DNA of 64,000 bases. It comes from Micromonospora radicis. GTDB taxonomy: Bacteria > Actinomycetota > Actinomycetes > Mycobacteriales > Micromonosporaceae. The position numbers and the translations under genes were made by a program. Shown here in pieces: positions 16,243 through 24,394 of the stretch (position 1 is the stretch's first letter; every line of letters begins with the position of its first letter). Where the stretch lies: contig NZ_QXEC01000016.1 of NCBI RefSeq assembly GCF_003583405.1, forward strand, positions 86,377 to 150,376, given 5' to 3'. The notes under the pieces are model-generated. The model made no database searches. It saw only the letters and a list, made by a program, of their open reading frames with translations, and was not told the origin of the DNA.

Positions 16243-17195
16243 CGCAGCTCCGGTAGGACGTGGGTACTGAAGGTGTCGAGGAAGGCGTCCTGGTCCCGGC
16301 CGACCTGGTGCAGGTAGCACTCGTCCACGCCCAGTTCGGCGTACTCGTGCAGCCACTGGGCGTGCCGGCCCGGATCGCTGGAGATCAGGACGTGTTCGCG
16401 CATGTCCTCGGGGCGTACGTGGGCGGTGGCCACGGCCAGGTCGTCCGGCAGGGCGAGATCCCAACCGGCGTCGCTGCCCAGGATCGCGGTACGCCACTGC
16501 TCGTGTGCCTGCCGCAGCGCGGCCGGTTCGTCGGCTGCCCAGGACACGTGTACCTGCAACAGCACCGGGCCACCGCCGCCCGCGCCCCGGTACGCCTCGA
16601 TCACCTCCCGGACCTTCGGCACGGGCTGGTTGACGGTGATCAGGCCGTCGGCCCAGGAGGCCGCCCAGCCTGCGGTGGCCGGGGTGACGGCTGCCGCGTA
16701 CACCGGTGGTGGCTCGACCGGGCGGGTCCACAGCACGGCCCGGTCGACGGTGACCAGCCCACGGTGGCTGACGCACTCACCGGCGAAGAGCGCCCGGATC
16801 ACCTCGACGCATTCGCGGAGCCGGGTGTTGCGCTCCGGTTTGCTCGGCCAGCGTTCCCCGGTGACGTGTTCGTTGAGCGCCTGCCCGCTCCCCACGGCCA
16901 GCCAGAATCGGCCGGGGAACATCTCCGCCAGGGTCGCGGCGGCCTGCGCGACGAGCGCCGGGTGGTACCGCTGTCCGGGCGCGTTCACCACCCCGAACGG
17001 CAGATCGGTACGGGCCAGCGCGGCGCCCAACCAGGACCAGGCGAAACCCGACTCGCCCTGCTCGGGGCCGAACGGGGCGAAGTGGTCCGAGCACATGGCT
17101 CGGTCGAAGCCGGCCTGCTCCGCCGCCACCGCCAACCGCAGCAGTTCACTCGGGCGGAACTGTTCGTGCGAGGCGTGGAAGCCGTACGCCGGCAC
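16239..17195 (-). CDS. LLM-class (F420- or FMN-dependent) oxidoreductase, TIGR03885-like
   Basis: A TIM-barrel flavin/deazaflavin oxidoreductase of 318 residues. Luciferase-like features include YGFHASHEQFRPSELLRLAV at the N-terminus, CSDHFAPF, and LAVGSGQALNEHVTGERWP, which resembles F420-dependent glucose-6-phosphate dehydrogenase relatives. The start is a GTG. The substrate is unknown. It is the first gene of a two-gene operon with the GH15 enzyme and may act on a sugar released or used there; that link is inference. Confidence 0.85.
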   Translation of the reverse strand: MPAYGFHASHEQFRPSELLRLAVAAEQAGFDRAMCSDHFAPFGPEQGESGFAWSWLGAALARTDLPFGVVNAPGQRYHPALVAQAAATLAEMFPGRFWLAVGSGQALNEHVTGERWPSKPERNTRLRECVEVIRALFAGECVSHRGLVTVDRAVLWTRPVEPPPVYAAAVTPATAGWAASWADGLITVNQPVPKVREVIEAYRGAGGGGPVLLQVHVSWAADEPAALRQAHEQWRTAILGSDAGWDLALPDDLAVATAHVRPEDMREHVLISSDPGRHAQWLHEYAELGVDECYLHQVGRDQDAFLDTFSTHVLPELR

Positions 17196-17358
17196 CGTGG
17201 GTCTCCCGTCGTCGGCTGCGCTGGTGGCGGTCCGGCCGGGCGATCCTTGCGCCTACCGCCAGATCGGACAGGTACCCGCACAACCGGTCGAGAAACGTGT
17301 ACCCGGTCGGACCGGGGGTAAGCGCCGGCCTCGCGTGTCGGGGAGAGGAGGGGGCCGG

Positions 17359-18576
17359 ATGTCCCGTCCGTTCGTGAACTGGTCCGGCAGCGTCTCCTTC
17401 ACCCCGGCCGGGTTCGCCGAGCCCGCCGACGAGGACGAGGTGCGGCAGTTGATCCTGCGGGCCCGCGAGTCCGGCGGCACCCTGCGCCCGGTCGGTTCCG
17501 GGCACTCGTCGAGCCCGCTGGTACGTACCGACGACACGCTGGTCAGCCTGGACCGGATGGCCGGAGTGATCGACCGGGCCGGTGAGCTGGCCACCGTCTG
17601 GGGCGGTACCCGACTCAAGGCGCTCGGTGAGGGGCTCTACGACGCCGGCCTGGCGATGGACAACCTCGGCGACGTCGACTACCAGTCGATCGCCGGGGCC
17701 ACCGCGACCGGTACGCACGGCACCGGCCTCGGCTTCGGCAACCTGTCCACGCAGGTGGCCGGGGTACGGCTGGTCACCGGCACCGGCGAGACGCTGGAGA
17801 TCTCGGCCGAGCGCAACGCCGAACTGCTGCCCGCCGCCCGGCTCTCGCTCGGCGTACTGGGGGTGGTCACCCAGCTCACCCTCGACGTGCAGCCCCGCTA
17901 CGAGCTACGCCGCCGCTCCTGGTGCGCGCCGGTCGACTGGACCCTGGACCACCTGGCCGAGCTGCAGCACAACAACCGCAACATGGACTTCTACTGGTAT
18001 CCGCGCAGCGACCTGACCCAGGTCCGGACCATGAACCGGGCGGACGCGGAGCAGCAGGGCCAGATGTGGGCGACCCGGCAGATGCTGGAGTCCAGCCCGT
18101 CGGGTGAGCTTCGGGAGATCGAGGTCGGGCCGACCCACCGGACCATCCCGCAGAACCGGGAACTGCGCTTCGAGGAGATCGAGTACATGCTTCCCTCGGA
18201 GGCGTTCCCGGCCTGCTTCGCCGAGGTGCGGCGACGGATCCTGAACCGGCACCGCCGTACGGTGGGCTGGCGGGTGCTGGTCCGTACCATCGCCGGGGAC
18301 GACATCTGGCTGAGCAACGCGTACGGCCGGCCCACCACCACCATCGCCTGCCTGCAGAACACCTCCCTGCCGTACGAGGAGTACTTCCGCGACATGGAGT
18401 CGGTCTTCCGGCACTACGGCGGCCGGCCGCACTGGGGCAAGAAGCACTGGTTGACGGCCCGCGAACTGCGGCCGCTGCTGCCCCGCTGGGACGACTTCCA
18501 GGCCGCCCGGCGTCGCCTCGACCCGGACGGGGTGTTCCTCACCCCCGACCTGGCCCGGCTGTTGGGGGAGGCGTGA
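17359..18576 (+). CDS. FAD-linked oxidoreductase, D-arabinono-1,4-lactone oxidase type
   Basis: A 405-residue flavoprotein. The N-terminal FAD_binding_4 domain shows LRPVGSGHSSSPLV and QSIAGATATGTHGTGLGFGN. The C-terminal lactone-oxidase domain ends with GGRPHWGKKHWL and ARRRLDPDGVFL. The family oxidises sugar lactones or alditols with O2; the substrate here is unknown. ATG 17359 follows GGAGAGGAGGGG. Its stop overlaps the start of the next gene, a sensory-rhodopsin-transducer-like protein. Confidence 0.92.
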   Translation: MSRPFVNWSGSVSFTPAGFAEPADEDEVRQLILRARESGGTLRPVGSGHSSSPLVRTDDTLVSLDRMAGVIDRAGELATVWGGTRLKALGEGLYDAGLAMDNLGDVDYQSIAGATATGTHGTGLGFGNLSTQVAGVRLVTGTGETLEISAERNAELLPAARLSLGVLGVVTQLTLDVQPRYELRRRSWCAPVDWTLDHLAELQHNNRNMDFYWYPRSDLTQVRTMNRADAEQQGQMWATRQMLESSPSGELREIEVGPTHRTIPQNRELRFEEIEYMLPSEAFPACFAEVRRRILNRHRRTVGWRVLVRTIAGDDIWLSNAYGRPTTTIACLQNTSLPYEEYFRDMESVFRHYGGRPHWGKKHWLTARELRPLLPRWDDFQAARRRLDPDGVFLTPDLARLLGEA

Positions 18577-18953
18577 TGACGCAGTTGGGGGCACGGGTGT
18601 GGGTGGTGCCGGGCGGGCGCATCCCGTTCGGCGCGGCCAGCCCGGAACCGGAGTACACCAGCTTCGACCAGCTGTGCGTGCTCAACGCCACGGACGCCGC
18701 GGCCGACCTGACGGTGGACTTCTACTACGAGGACAGCGACCCGGTCGGGCCGTACCGCCTCGTGGTCGGTGCCCGACGGATCCGGCACGTACGGGTCAAC
18801 GACCTGATCGACCCGGAGGCGGTCCGCCTCGACCGCCCGTACGGCTGCGTGCTGCGCTCCCCGGTGCCGGTGGTGGTGCAGTTCCTGCGCCAGGACACCC
18901 GGCGGCCGGGCATGGTGGCGCTCGCCGGTGCGATGGCCTACCCCGCCGAGTAG
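18576..18953 (+). CDS. sensory rhodopsin transducer-like (ASRT family) protein
   Basis: A 125-residue beta-rich soluble protein resembling the Anabaena sensory rhodopsin transducer family: GARVWVVPGGRIP at the start, LTVDFYYEDSDPVGPYRLVV, RIRHVRVNDL, and PVPVVVQFLRQDTRRPG. No rhodopsin gene is in the window. Members without rhodopsin are thought to bind small ligands such as sugars or nucleotides, so pairing with a sugar-lactone oxidase is suggestive. ATG 18576 overlaps the upstream stop; GGGGGAG lies just before. Confidence 0.85.
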   Translation: MTQLGARVWVVPGGRIPFGAASPEPEYTSFDQLCVLNATDAAADLTVDFYYEDSDPVGPYRLVVGARRIRHVRVNDLIDPEAVRLDRPYGCVLRSPVPVVVQFLRQDTRRPGMVALAGAMAYPAE

Positions 18954-18980
18954 CACCCGACCCACCGGGTACCCCGCGCC

Positions 18981-20093
18981 ATGCGGATCTCGGTGGACAG
19001 GCTGCGCGGCCACGCCCGCAACGCCGGTTGGCGCACCTACCGCCGATTGCAGCAGTACCTGCTGCTGGCCGTGCAGGGCGGGCTGGCCGCCACGCTGGCC
19101 TGGCTGCTCGCCAACCAGGTGCTCGGCAACCCGGAGCCGACCTTCGCCCCGGCCGCCGCCGTCGGTGTGATCGCCGCGGCGATCGGTCGCCGCGCGCACC
19201 GTACCGTCGAGCTGGTCATCGGGGTGGTGCTCGGCATCCTGGTCGCCGACCTGCTGGTGGAGACGATCGGCACCGGCCCCTGGCAGACGTTCGTGATCGT
19301 GTTCGGGGCGCTGCTGGTGGCGGTGGCCGTACGCGGCACCGGTGCGTTGGTGAGCCAGGCCGGCGGTACGGCGGTGCTGATCGCCACCCTCACCCCGAAC
19401 ACCCCGGACATCAACCTGCCCCGGACGGTCAACGCCCTGGTCGGCGGCGTGACCGGCCTGGTGGTGGTGCTGCTGCTCGCCCCGATGAACCCGACCCGTA
19501 GCGTGCGCCGGGTCGCCGGTCCGGCGTTGGACACGTTCGCCCGGCAGATGACCTCGGCGGCGGAGGGACTGGCCCGTGGTGACGCCCGTCAGGTGGAGCA
19601 GGTACTCGCCGACATGCGCGACTCCGAGTCCGAGCTGCGGCAGATCCGGGAGGTGGTGACCGCGGCCGAGGAGGTGGTCCGGTTCTCGCCGCTGCGCTGG
19701 CGTCGGCGCCGGGCGCTGGCCGCGTACCGGGCCGGGGCGGTGCACCTGGACCGGGCCTTCCGCAACAGCCGTACGCTGGTCCGGCGGGCCGCCACCGCGC
19801 TGCGCGACCACGAGCCGGTCCCCGCCGACCTGCCCGCCGCGGTCGAACACTTCGGCCAGGGGGTGCGCCTGCTGCACCAGGAGTTCCTGGCGATGCGGGA
19901 TCCGCAGCGGGCCCGGGAACGGGTGCTGCGGGCCGTCCGGGAGGCGGGTGAGGCGTGCCGGCAGCAGATCGGCTTCTCCGGCACCATCGTGGTGTCCCAG
20001 CTGCGGACCATCGCCAACGACATGCTGCGCGCCACCGGGGTGCCCGGTGACGAGGCCCGCCGGCTGGTCCGCCGGGCCGCGGCGGGCCGATGA
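18981..20093 (+). CDS. FUSC / aromatic acid exporter family protein
   Basis: A 370-residue membrane protein. An N-terminal bundle of about five or six helices (for example LLLAVQGGLAATLAWLLANQ, TVELVIGVVLGILVADLLVE, LVGGVTGLVVVLLLAPM) is followed by a cytoplasmic helical domain rich in Arg/Glu. It resembles half-size FUSC transporters that export aromatic acids; the substrate here is unknown. It follows the preceding gene by 27 bp in the same orientation and may be in that operon. Confidence 0.85.
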   Translation: MRISVDRLRGHARNAGWRTYRRLQQYLLLAVQGGLAATLAWLLANQVLGNPEPTFAPAAAVGVIAAAIGRRAHRTVELVIGVVLGILVADLLVETIGTGPWQTFVIVFGALLVAVAVRGTGALVSQAGGTAVLIATLTPNTPDINLPRTVNALVGGVTGLVVVLLLAPMNPTRSVRRVAGPALDTFARQMTSAAEGLARGDARQVEQVLADMRDSESELRQIREVVTAAEEVVRFSPLRWRRRRALAAYRAGAVHLDRAFRNSRTLVRRAATALRDHEPVPADLPAAVEHFGQGVRLLHQEFLAMRDPQRARERVLRAVREAGEACRQQIGFSGTIVVSQLRTIANDMLRATGVPGDEARRLVRRAAAGR

Positions 20094-20122
20094 CCGGGTG
20101 CCGGCGGGGTGATCGGCTCGGA

Positions 20123-21451
20123 TCAGAGGGACAGCACCACGTGCGCGACGGCGAAGTAGATGATCAGCCCGGTGGCGTCGACCAGGGTGGTCACCATCGG
20201 CGCCGACACCACGGCCGGGTCGATGCGTAGCCGCTTCGCCAGCAGGGGCATGGTGGCGCCGACGGTGGCGGCCCAGGCGCAGATCATCACCAGGGACACC
20301 CCGACGACCAGGGCGACCTGGCCGCCGACCACCACCGCGCCGACGACCAGGCCGACCAGCGCCAGCAGCCCGCCGAGCAGCAGGCCGACCCGGGACTCCC
20401 GCCAGATCACCGCCGGCAGGTCCGAGCCGCGCAGTTCGCCGAGCGCGAGGGCGCGGACGGCCGAGGTGGTGGCCTGCGCACCGGCGTTGCCGCCGGTGCC
20501 CACCAGCAACGGGATGAACAGCGCCAGCGCGGTCACCTGCGTCAGGGTGGCCTCGAAGACCTGCAGCACGTTCACGGTGAGCACCGAGGCGACGATGAGC
20601 AGCAGCAGCCAGGGGGCGCGGGAGCGGGCCAGTCGCCAGACGCTGACGGCCATGTAGTGACCCGGCCACGGCGCGGTGCCGGCCTGGCGGGCCACGTCCT
20701 CGGTGTCCGCCGCCTCGATGATCTCCACGGCGTCGTCGATGGTGAGCAGACCCACGAGGCGGTCCTCGCTGTCGACGACGGGCAGCGCGAGGGTGTTGGT
20801 CTCCCGCATCAGCCGGGCGGCGTCCTCCGCCGGGTCGGTCGCCCGAACCCGGGGTACGCCGGTGTCGACCAGTTCGGCCAGTGGCGCCTCGGCGCGACTC
20901 AGCACCAGATCCCGCAGTTCCACCACGCCGACCAGGCAGCGGCCGGCGTCGACCACCGGCAGCACGTACACCGTCTCGGCGTCGGCGCCCTCACGCCGGA
21001 CCAGATCGAGGGCCTGTGCGGCGGTGACCTGCCGGGGTAGCGCGACCACCTCCGGCGTCATGATCTGCCCCACCGATCCCGGCGGGTAGCCCAGCAGTTC
21101 GGCGGTCATCTGCCGTTCGTGCGGCGACAACCCGGCCAGCACGCGCCGGGCCACCTTGGCCGGCGCCTCGGTGATCATCCGGGCCCGATCGTCCGGGTCC
21201 AGCTCCTCGACCAGCTCGTGGAACGCCTGGTCGCGCAGCCCCACCAGCATGCTCTGCTGGTCGATCGGGTCCAGCTCCTCGAAGACGGCGAGGGCGCGGT
21301 CCTTGTCGAGCAGCCGGAACGGCACTCCGGCGGTCACCCCGTCGAGCCGGGCCAGCGCGTCGGCGATCTCGTGCGCCGGTTGGTCGTCCAACCACCGGCG
21401 GATCAGGTCGAGGTCGTTGCGCTCGACGAGCTGCTGCAACGCCGCGGTCAT
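20123..21451 (-). CDS. mgtE: magnesium transporter MgtE
   Basis: A 442-residue Mg2+ channel/transporter of the MgtE/SLC41 family. Residues 1 to about 125 form the MgtE_N superhelix (LDLIRRWLDDQPAHEIADAL), about 130 to 250 a CBS pair (VGQIMTPEVVALPRQVTAAQ, and LPVVDSEDRLVGLLTIDDAV), and the rest five membrane helices with the pore segment LFIPLLVGTGGNAGAQ. The Mg2+-sensing arrangement appears intact. No M-box leader fits in the 75 bp upstream. Transcribed convergently to the FUSC gene. Confidence 0.95.
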   Translation of the reverse strand: MTAALQQLVERNDLDLIRRWLDDQPAHEIADALARLDGVTAGVPFRLLDKDRALAVFEELDPIDQQSMLVGLRDQAFHELVEELDPDDRARMITEAPAKVARRVLAGLSPHERQMTAELLGYPPGSVGQIMTPEVVALPRQVTAAQALDLVRREGADAETVYVLPVVDAGRCLVGVVELRDLVLSRAEAPLAELVDTGVPRVRATDPAEDAARLMRETNTLALPVVDSEDRLVGLLTIDDAVEIIEAADTEDVARQAGTAPWPGHYMAVSVWRLARSRAPWLLLLIVASVLTVNVLQVFEATLTQVTALALFIPLLVGTGGNAGAQATTSAVRALALGELRGSDLPAVIWRESRVGLLLGGLLALVGLVVGAVVVGGQVALVVGVSLVMICAWAATVGATMPLLAKRLRIDPAVVSAPMVTTLVDATGLIIYFAVAHVVLSL

Positions 21452-21526
21452 CCGATCACCTCCCGGGGACGTCGGCCGTTCCGAAGATCCACTACTACCC
21501 GGTGGGCGGCCCGGCTACTCCGGCCC

Positions 21527-21901
21527 TCAGCCCCAGAGTGCCTGTGCCACCGCCACCCCGGCGTACCCGGCGCCCAGCCCGGCGGCGACGCTGGCCGTCA
21601 CGTTGAGCAGGGCACCGAGCCGCAGGCCGGTGGTGAAGAGGCGGACGGTCTCGTAGCCGAAGGTCGAGTAGGTGGTCAGCGCGCCGCACAGGCCGGTGCC
21701 GAGCAGGGCGACCAGCGAACCCGACAGCGCCCCCTCGGCGGCACCGCCGACCAGGAAGCCGAGCAGCAGGCAGCCGGTGACGTTGACCACCAGCGTGCCC
21801 CACGGCAAGTCGCCTTCGTGGCGGTTCTGCACGGCCCGGTCGACCAGGTAACGCAGTGGCGCGCCGACGGCGGCACCGAGCGCGACCAGCAGCAGGGTCA
21901 T
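21527..21901 (-). CDS. crcB: fluoride exporter CrcB, second subunit
   Basis: A 124-residue, four-helix Fluc fluoride channel protein: GAAVGAPLRYLVD, the polar segment GTLVVNVTGCLLLGFL, and the GLCGALTTYSTFGYE motif that lines the ion path. The ATG at 21901 overlaps the stop of the upstream crcB by 4 bp, the usual heterodimer arrangement of actinobacteria. Confidence 0.94.
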   Translation of the reverse strand: MTLLLVALGAAVGAPLRYLVDRAVQNRHEGDLPWGTLVVNVTGCLLLGFLVGGAAEGALSGSLVALLGTGLCGALTTYSTFGYETVRLFTTGLRLGALLNVTASVAAGLGAGYAGVAVAQALWG

Positions 21902-22386
21902 CCGCTGCCGCCGACCGGTGACCGGCGACCGGCGGTGAGCCACCGGGTCACCGCCATCCCGGCCCCGACCGCGGCCAGCGCCGCGACCAGGGTGCCGGCG
22001 AGGTAGAGCAGGCCGGTCCGGACCGCACCGGCGTCGACCGCCTGCTGCACCTGGACGGCGTACGTGGAGAACGTGGTGTAGCCGCCGAGCACGCCGGTAC
22101 CGAGGAAGGGGCGGACCAGCCGGTGCGCCGTCCACACCTCGGTGACCAGCACCATCAGTACGCCGATCAACAGGCAACCGGAGACGTTCACGACGAAGGT
22201 GGCCCACGGGAAGCCCCGGGGCGGGGACGGCCAGGCCGCGGTGAGCCCGTGCCGGGCCAGCCCGCCGACGACTCCACCGGCGGCGACCGCGGCGAGCAGG
22301 CTGGCGGTGCCGGTACGCAGCTCGGCGCGCTGACGCGGAACGTGGAGATCGACGTCCGGATCGACGGGCGGGCGGTCGGGCCGCAC
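21898..22386 (-). CDS. crcB: fluoride exporter CrcB, first subunit (with N-terminal extension)
   Basis: Fluc-type channel subunit of 162 residues. The first 40 are a hydrophilic cytoplasmic extension (VRPDRPPVDPDVDLHVPRQR). Then come four helices with ARHGLTAAW, ATFVVNVSGCLLIGVL and GVLGGYTTFSTYA. GTG 22386 is selected because GAGGAGG precedes it at good spacing; the frame upstream crosses the intergenic hairpin at 22456-22510. No fluoride riboswitch was recognised in the leader. Confidence 0.92.
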   Translation of the reverse strand: MRPDRPPVDPDVDLHVPRQRAELRTGTASLLAAVAAGGVVGGLARHGLTAAWPSPPRGFPWATFVVNVSGCLLIGVLMVLVTEVWTAHRLVRPFLGTGVLGGYTTFSTYAVQVQQAVDAGAVRTGLLYLAGTLVAALAAVGAGMAVTRWLTAGRRSPVGGSG

Positions 22387-22455
22387 GGTCACCTCCTCAC
22401 CGGTGCCGAGGATAGCGCCGTCACCTGCCGCATACGGCGCGCACCGGGTGGGCGG

Positions 22456-22510
22456 TCCCGAGCGGCGGCGGGGGGCCAAACCGTGGTGTTTGTCCCGCTG
22501 CCGCTCGGGA
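22456..22510. other. extended intergenic hairpin
   Basis: Nested complementary arms: TCCCGAGCGGC with GCCGCTCGGGA, GCGGG with CCCGC, and CAAAC with GTTTG, about 21 bp in all around a 6-base loop. It sits between the divergent crcB (start 22386) and MRJP-like (start 22545) genes, where a terminator is not expected. Confidence 0.6.
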
Positions 22511-22544
22511 ACGGCAACCCGCACCCGAGAGGCAGGAGTCGCGC

Positions 22545-23645
22545 ATGAGTGAACCGGTGTCGGACGAGCCCGTCGGCGAGCTGGAACTCGTCCACGCGTT
22601 CACCGGATCGATGCCGACCGGGGTGAGCGTCTCGCACACCGGCCGGATCTTCGTCAACTATCCCCGGTGGGGCGACGAGGTGCCGGCCACCGTCGCGGAG
22701 CTGCGGGACGGCCGGGAGGTGCCGTTCCCGGACGAGCGGTGGAACCAGCAGGGCAGCGACGACGACCCGGAGGCGTTCGTCTCGGTGCAGAGCGTGGTGG
22801 TCGATCCGGCCGACCGGCTCTGGGCACTCGACACCGGCAGCCCGAGCTTCCAGCCGACCAGCCCCGGTGGCCCCAAACTCGTCCGAATCGACCTGGCCAC
22901 CGACACGGTGGCGCAGGTGATCACCTTTCCGCCGGACGTGGCGCTGCCCACCACGTACCTCAACGACGTGCGGTTCGACCTGCGACGCGGGGAGGCCGGG
23001 ATCGCGTACGTGACCGACTCGGCGGTCGCCGGACCGAACGGGATCGTGGTGATCGACCTGGCCACCGGAGCGTCCTGGCGCCGGCTGCACGACCACCCGT
23101 CCACCAAGGCGGAGCCGCTGTCCACCTTCCGGCCGCTGGTGGAGGGGAGGCCGTTCCGGCAACACCTGCCCGACGCGGCGCCGCGGCCGGTGACGGTCGG
23201 CTCCGACGGCATCGCCATCTCCGCCGACGGCGCCCGGCTGTACTACTGCGCACTGGCCTCCCGCCAGTGGTACAGCGTCGCCACCGACGCCCTGGTCGAC
23301 CTGTCGGTCGGTGACGACGAGGTGGCCGCGACGGTGGTCCACGAGGGCGACAAGGGCAGCGGGTCCGACGGGCTGGAGAGCGACGACGCGGGCCGGATCT
23401 ACCTCACCGCGTACGAACAGAACGCGGTGCTACGGCGCCACCCGGACGGCGGGTACGAGACGGTGGCCCACGACCCCCGGCTGCTCTGGCCCGACACCAT
23501 GTCGGTGGCGGTCGACGGGTACCTCTACGTCACCGCCAACCAGCTGCACCGGCAGGCCGGGTACCACGGCGGCAAGGACCTGCGTCGTAAGCCGTACGCC
23601 CTGTTCCGGATCCGGATCGACGCCGGGCCGGTCCTGCTGCGCTGA
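22545..23645 (+). CDS. major royal jelly protein (yellow/MRJP) family beta-propeller
   Basis: A 366-residue predicted six-bladed propeller with MRJP/yellow features: GVSVSHTGRIFVNYPRWGDE, RLWALDTGSP, TTYLNDVRFD, and DTMSVAVDGYLYVTANQLHR. Bacterial members are presumed ligand-binding or lactonase-like; the substrate is unknown. No signal peptide is visible. ATG 22545 follows GAGAGGCAGGAG. The gene is monocistronic, with a strong terminator at 23682-23738. Confidence 0.9.
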   Translation: MSEPVSDEPVGELELVHAFTGSMPTGVSVSHTGRIFVNYPRWGDEVPATVAELRDGREVPFPDERWNQQGSDDDPEAFVSVQSVVVDPADRLWALDTGSPSFQPTSPGGPKLVRIDLATDTVAQVITFPPDVALPTTYLNDVRFDLRRGEAGIAYVTDSAVAGPNGIVVIDLATGASWRRLHDHPSTKAEPLSTFRPLVEGRPFRQHLPDAAPRPVTVGSDGIAISADGARLYYCALASRQWYSVATDALVDLSVGDDEVAATVVHEGDKGSGSDGLESDDAGRIYLTAYEQNAVLRRHPDGGYETVAHDPRLLWPDTMSVAVDGYLYVTANQLHRQAGYHGGKDLRRKPYALFRIRIDAGPVLLR

Positions 23646-23681
23646 GCCCGGGCCTGGCGCGCGGCCGGCACCGGCTGGGGC

Positions 23682-23738
23682 ACGGCGGGGGCCGGCGCCG
23701 ACCGGGCGCGCCGCACGGTCGGCACCGGCCCCCGCCGT
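23682..23738. terminator. 22-bp stem bidirectional terminator
   Basis: Arms at 23682-23703 and 23717-23738 pair over 22 bases with a single mismatch and a 13-base loop, between the convergent MRJP-like and copC genes. Confidence 0.88.
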
Positions 23739-23741
23739 CGG

Positions 23742-24377
23742 TCACGATGCGGCGTTGCCGCCGGCCTGGCGTCGCCGCAGCAGGACCACCACCGCGCCGA
23801 CCACCAGGGCGGCCAGCACCACGGCGCCGACCAGCAGCGCGACCATGCCACCGCCGCCACCGGACGAGCCGCTCGCGGCGGGACTCGCGGTCGCCGCCGT
23901 GGAGGTCTGCTCGGCGGTCGGCGACGGGCTCTGCGCCGGCTCGCTCGCCTCCGGACTCGGGCTCGGGCTGGGTTCGGCGGTGGCGGTCGGGTCGGCGACG
24001 GTGAACTCGTACGACCCCTGCACCGGGTGCCCGTCCTGGGAGACCACCCGGTACGCGACCGTGTACACGCCGTTCGGCAGCGTCGAGTCGACGGTGACGC
24101 TGGCCTTGGTGCCGTCCACCTCCGGCTCGCTGGTGGCCACCGGCTCCTTGGCGGCGTCGCTGACGGTGACGGTGGTGAAGTTGGGGTTCAGCTTCTGCAG
24201 GAAGTCCAGGGTCACCTTGGTGGGTGCCTTGGTCAGCTCGGCGTCCTGGGCGGGGGTGGCCTTGCGCAGCACGTTGTGCGCGTACGCGGGGGAGACCGGC
24301 CCGACGAGCAGGGCCGTGGCGGCCAGCAGGGCGGTGACCAGGCCGAGGGCGGACAGGTGTCGAAGTCGGGTACGCAT
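23742..24377 (-). CDS. copC: copper resistance protein CopC family, membrane-anchored
   Basis: A 211-residue exported cupredoxin-like copper-binding protein. The signal peptide (LGLVTALLAATALLVGPVSP) ends at AYA-H, leaving the conserved His as first residue. The CopC fold runs to about residue 120 with SQDGHPVQGSYEFTV. A Ser/Pro/Thr/Glu-rich linker and a C-terminal helix (MVALLVGAVVLAALVVGAVV) then anchor it to the membrane. It is the last gene of a three-gene minus-strand operon with a DyP peroxidase and a PCuAC lipoprotein. Start ATG 24377 follows GAGGAG. Confidence 0.93.
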   Translation of the reverse strand: MRTRLRHLSALGLVTALLAATALLVGPVSPAYAHNVLRKATPAQDAELTKAPTKVTLDFLQKLNPNFTTVTVSDAAKEPVATSEPEVDGTKASVTVDSTLPNGVYTVAYRVVSQDGHPVQGSYEFTVADPTATAEPSPSPSPEASEPAQSPSPTAEQTSTAATASPAASGSSGGGGGMVALLVGAVVLAALVVGAVVVLLRRRQAGGNAAS

Positions 24378-24394
24378 GAGGTCGATTCTCCTCC

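Noticed and set aside
21452..21526. M-box leader for mgtE
   Set aside because: Only 75 bp separate mgtE from the neighbouring crcB stop, too short for the leader, and no matching motifs.
22387..22544. fluoride riboswitch before crcB
   Set aside because: The conserved pseudoknot motifs were not found on the crcB-coding strand; only the symmetrical hairpin is there.
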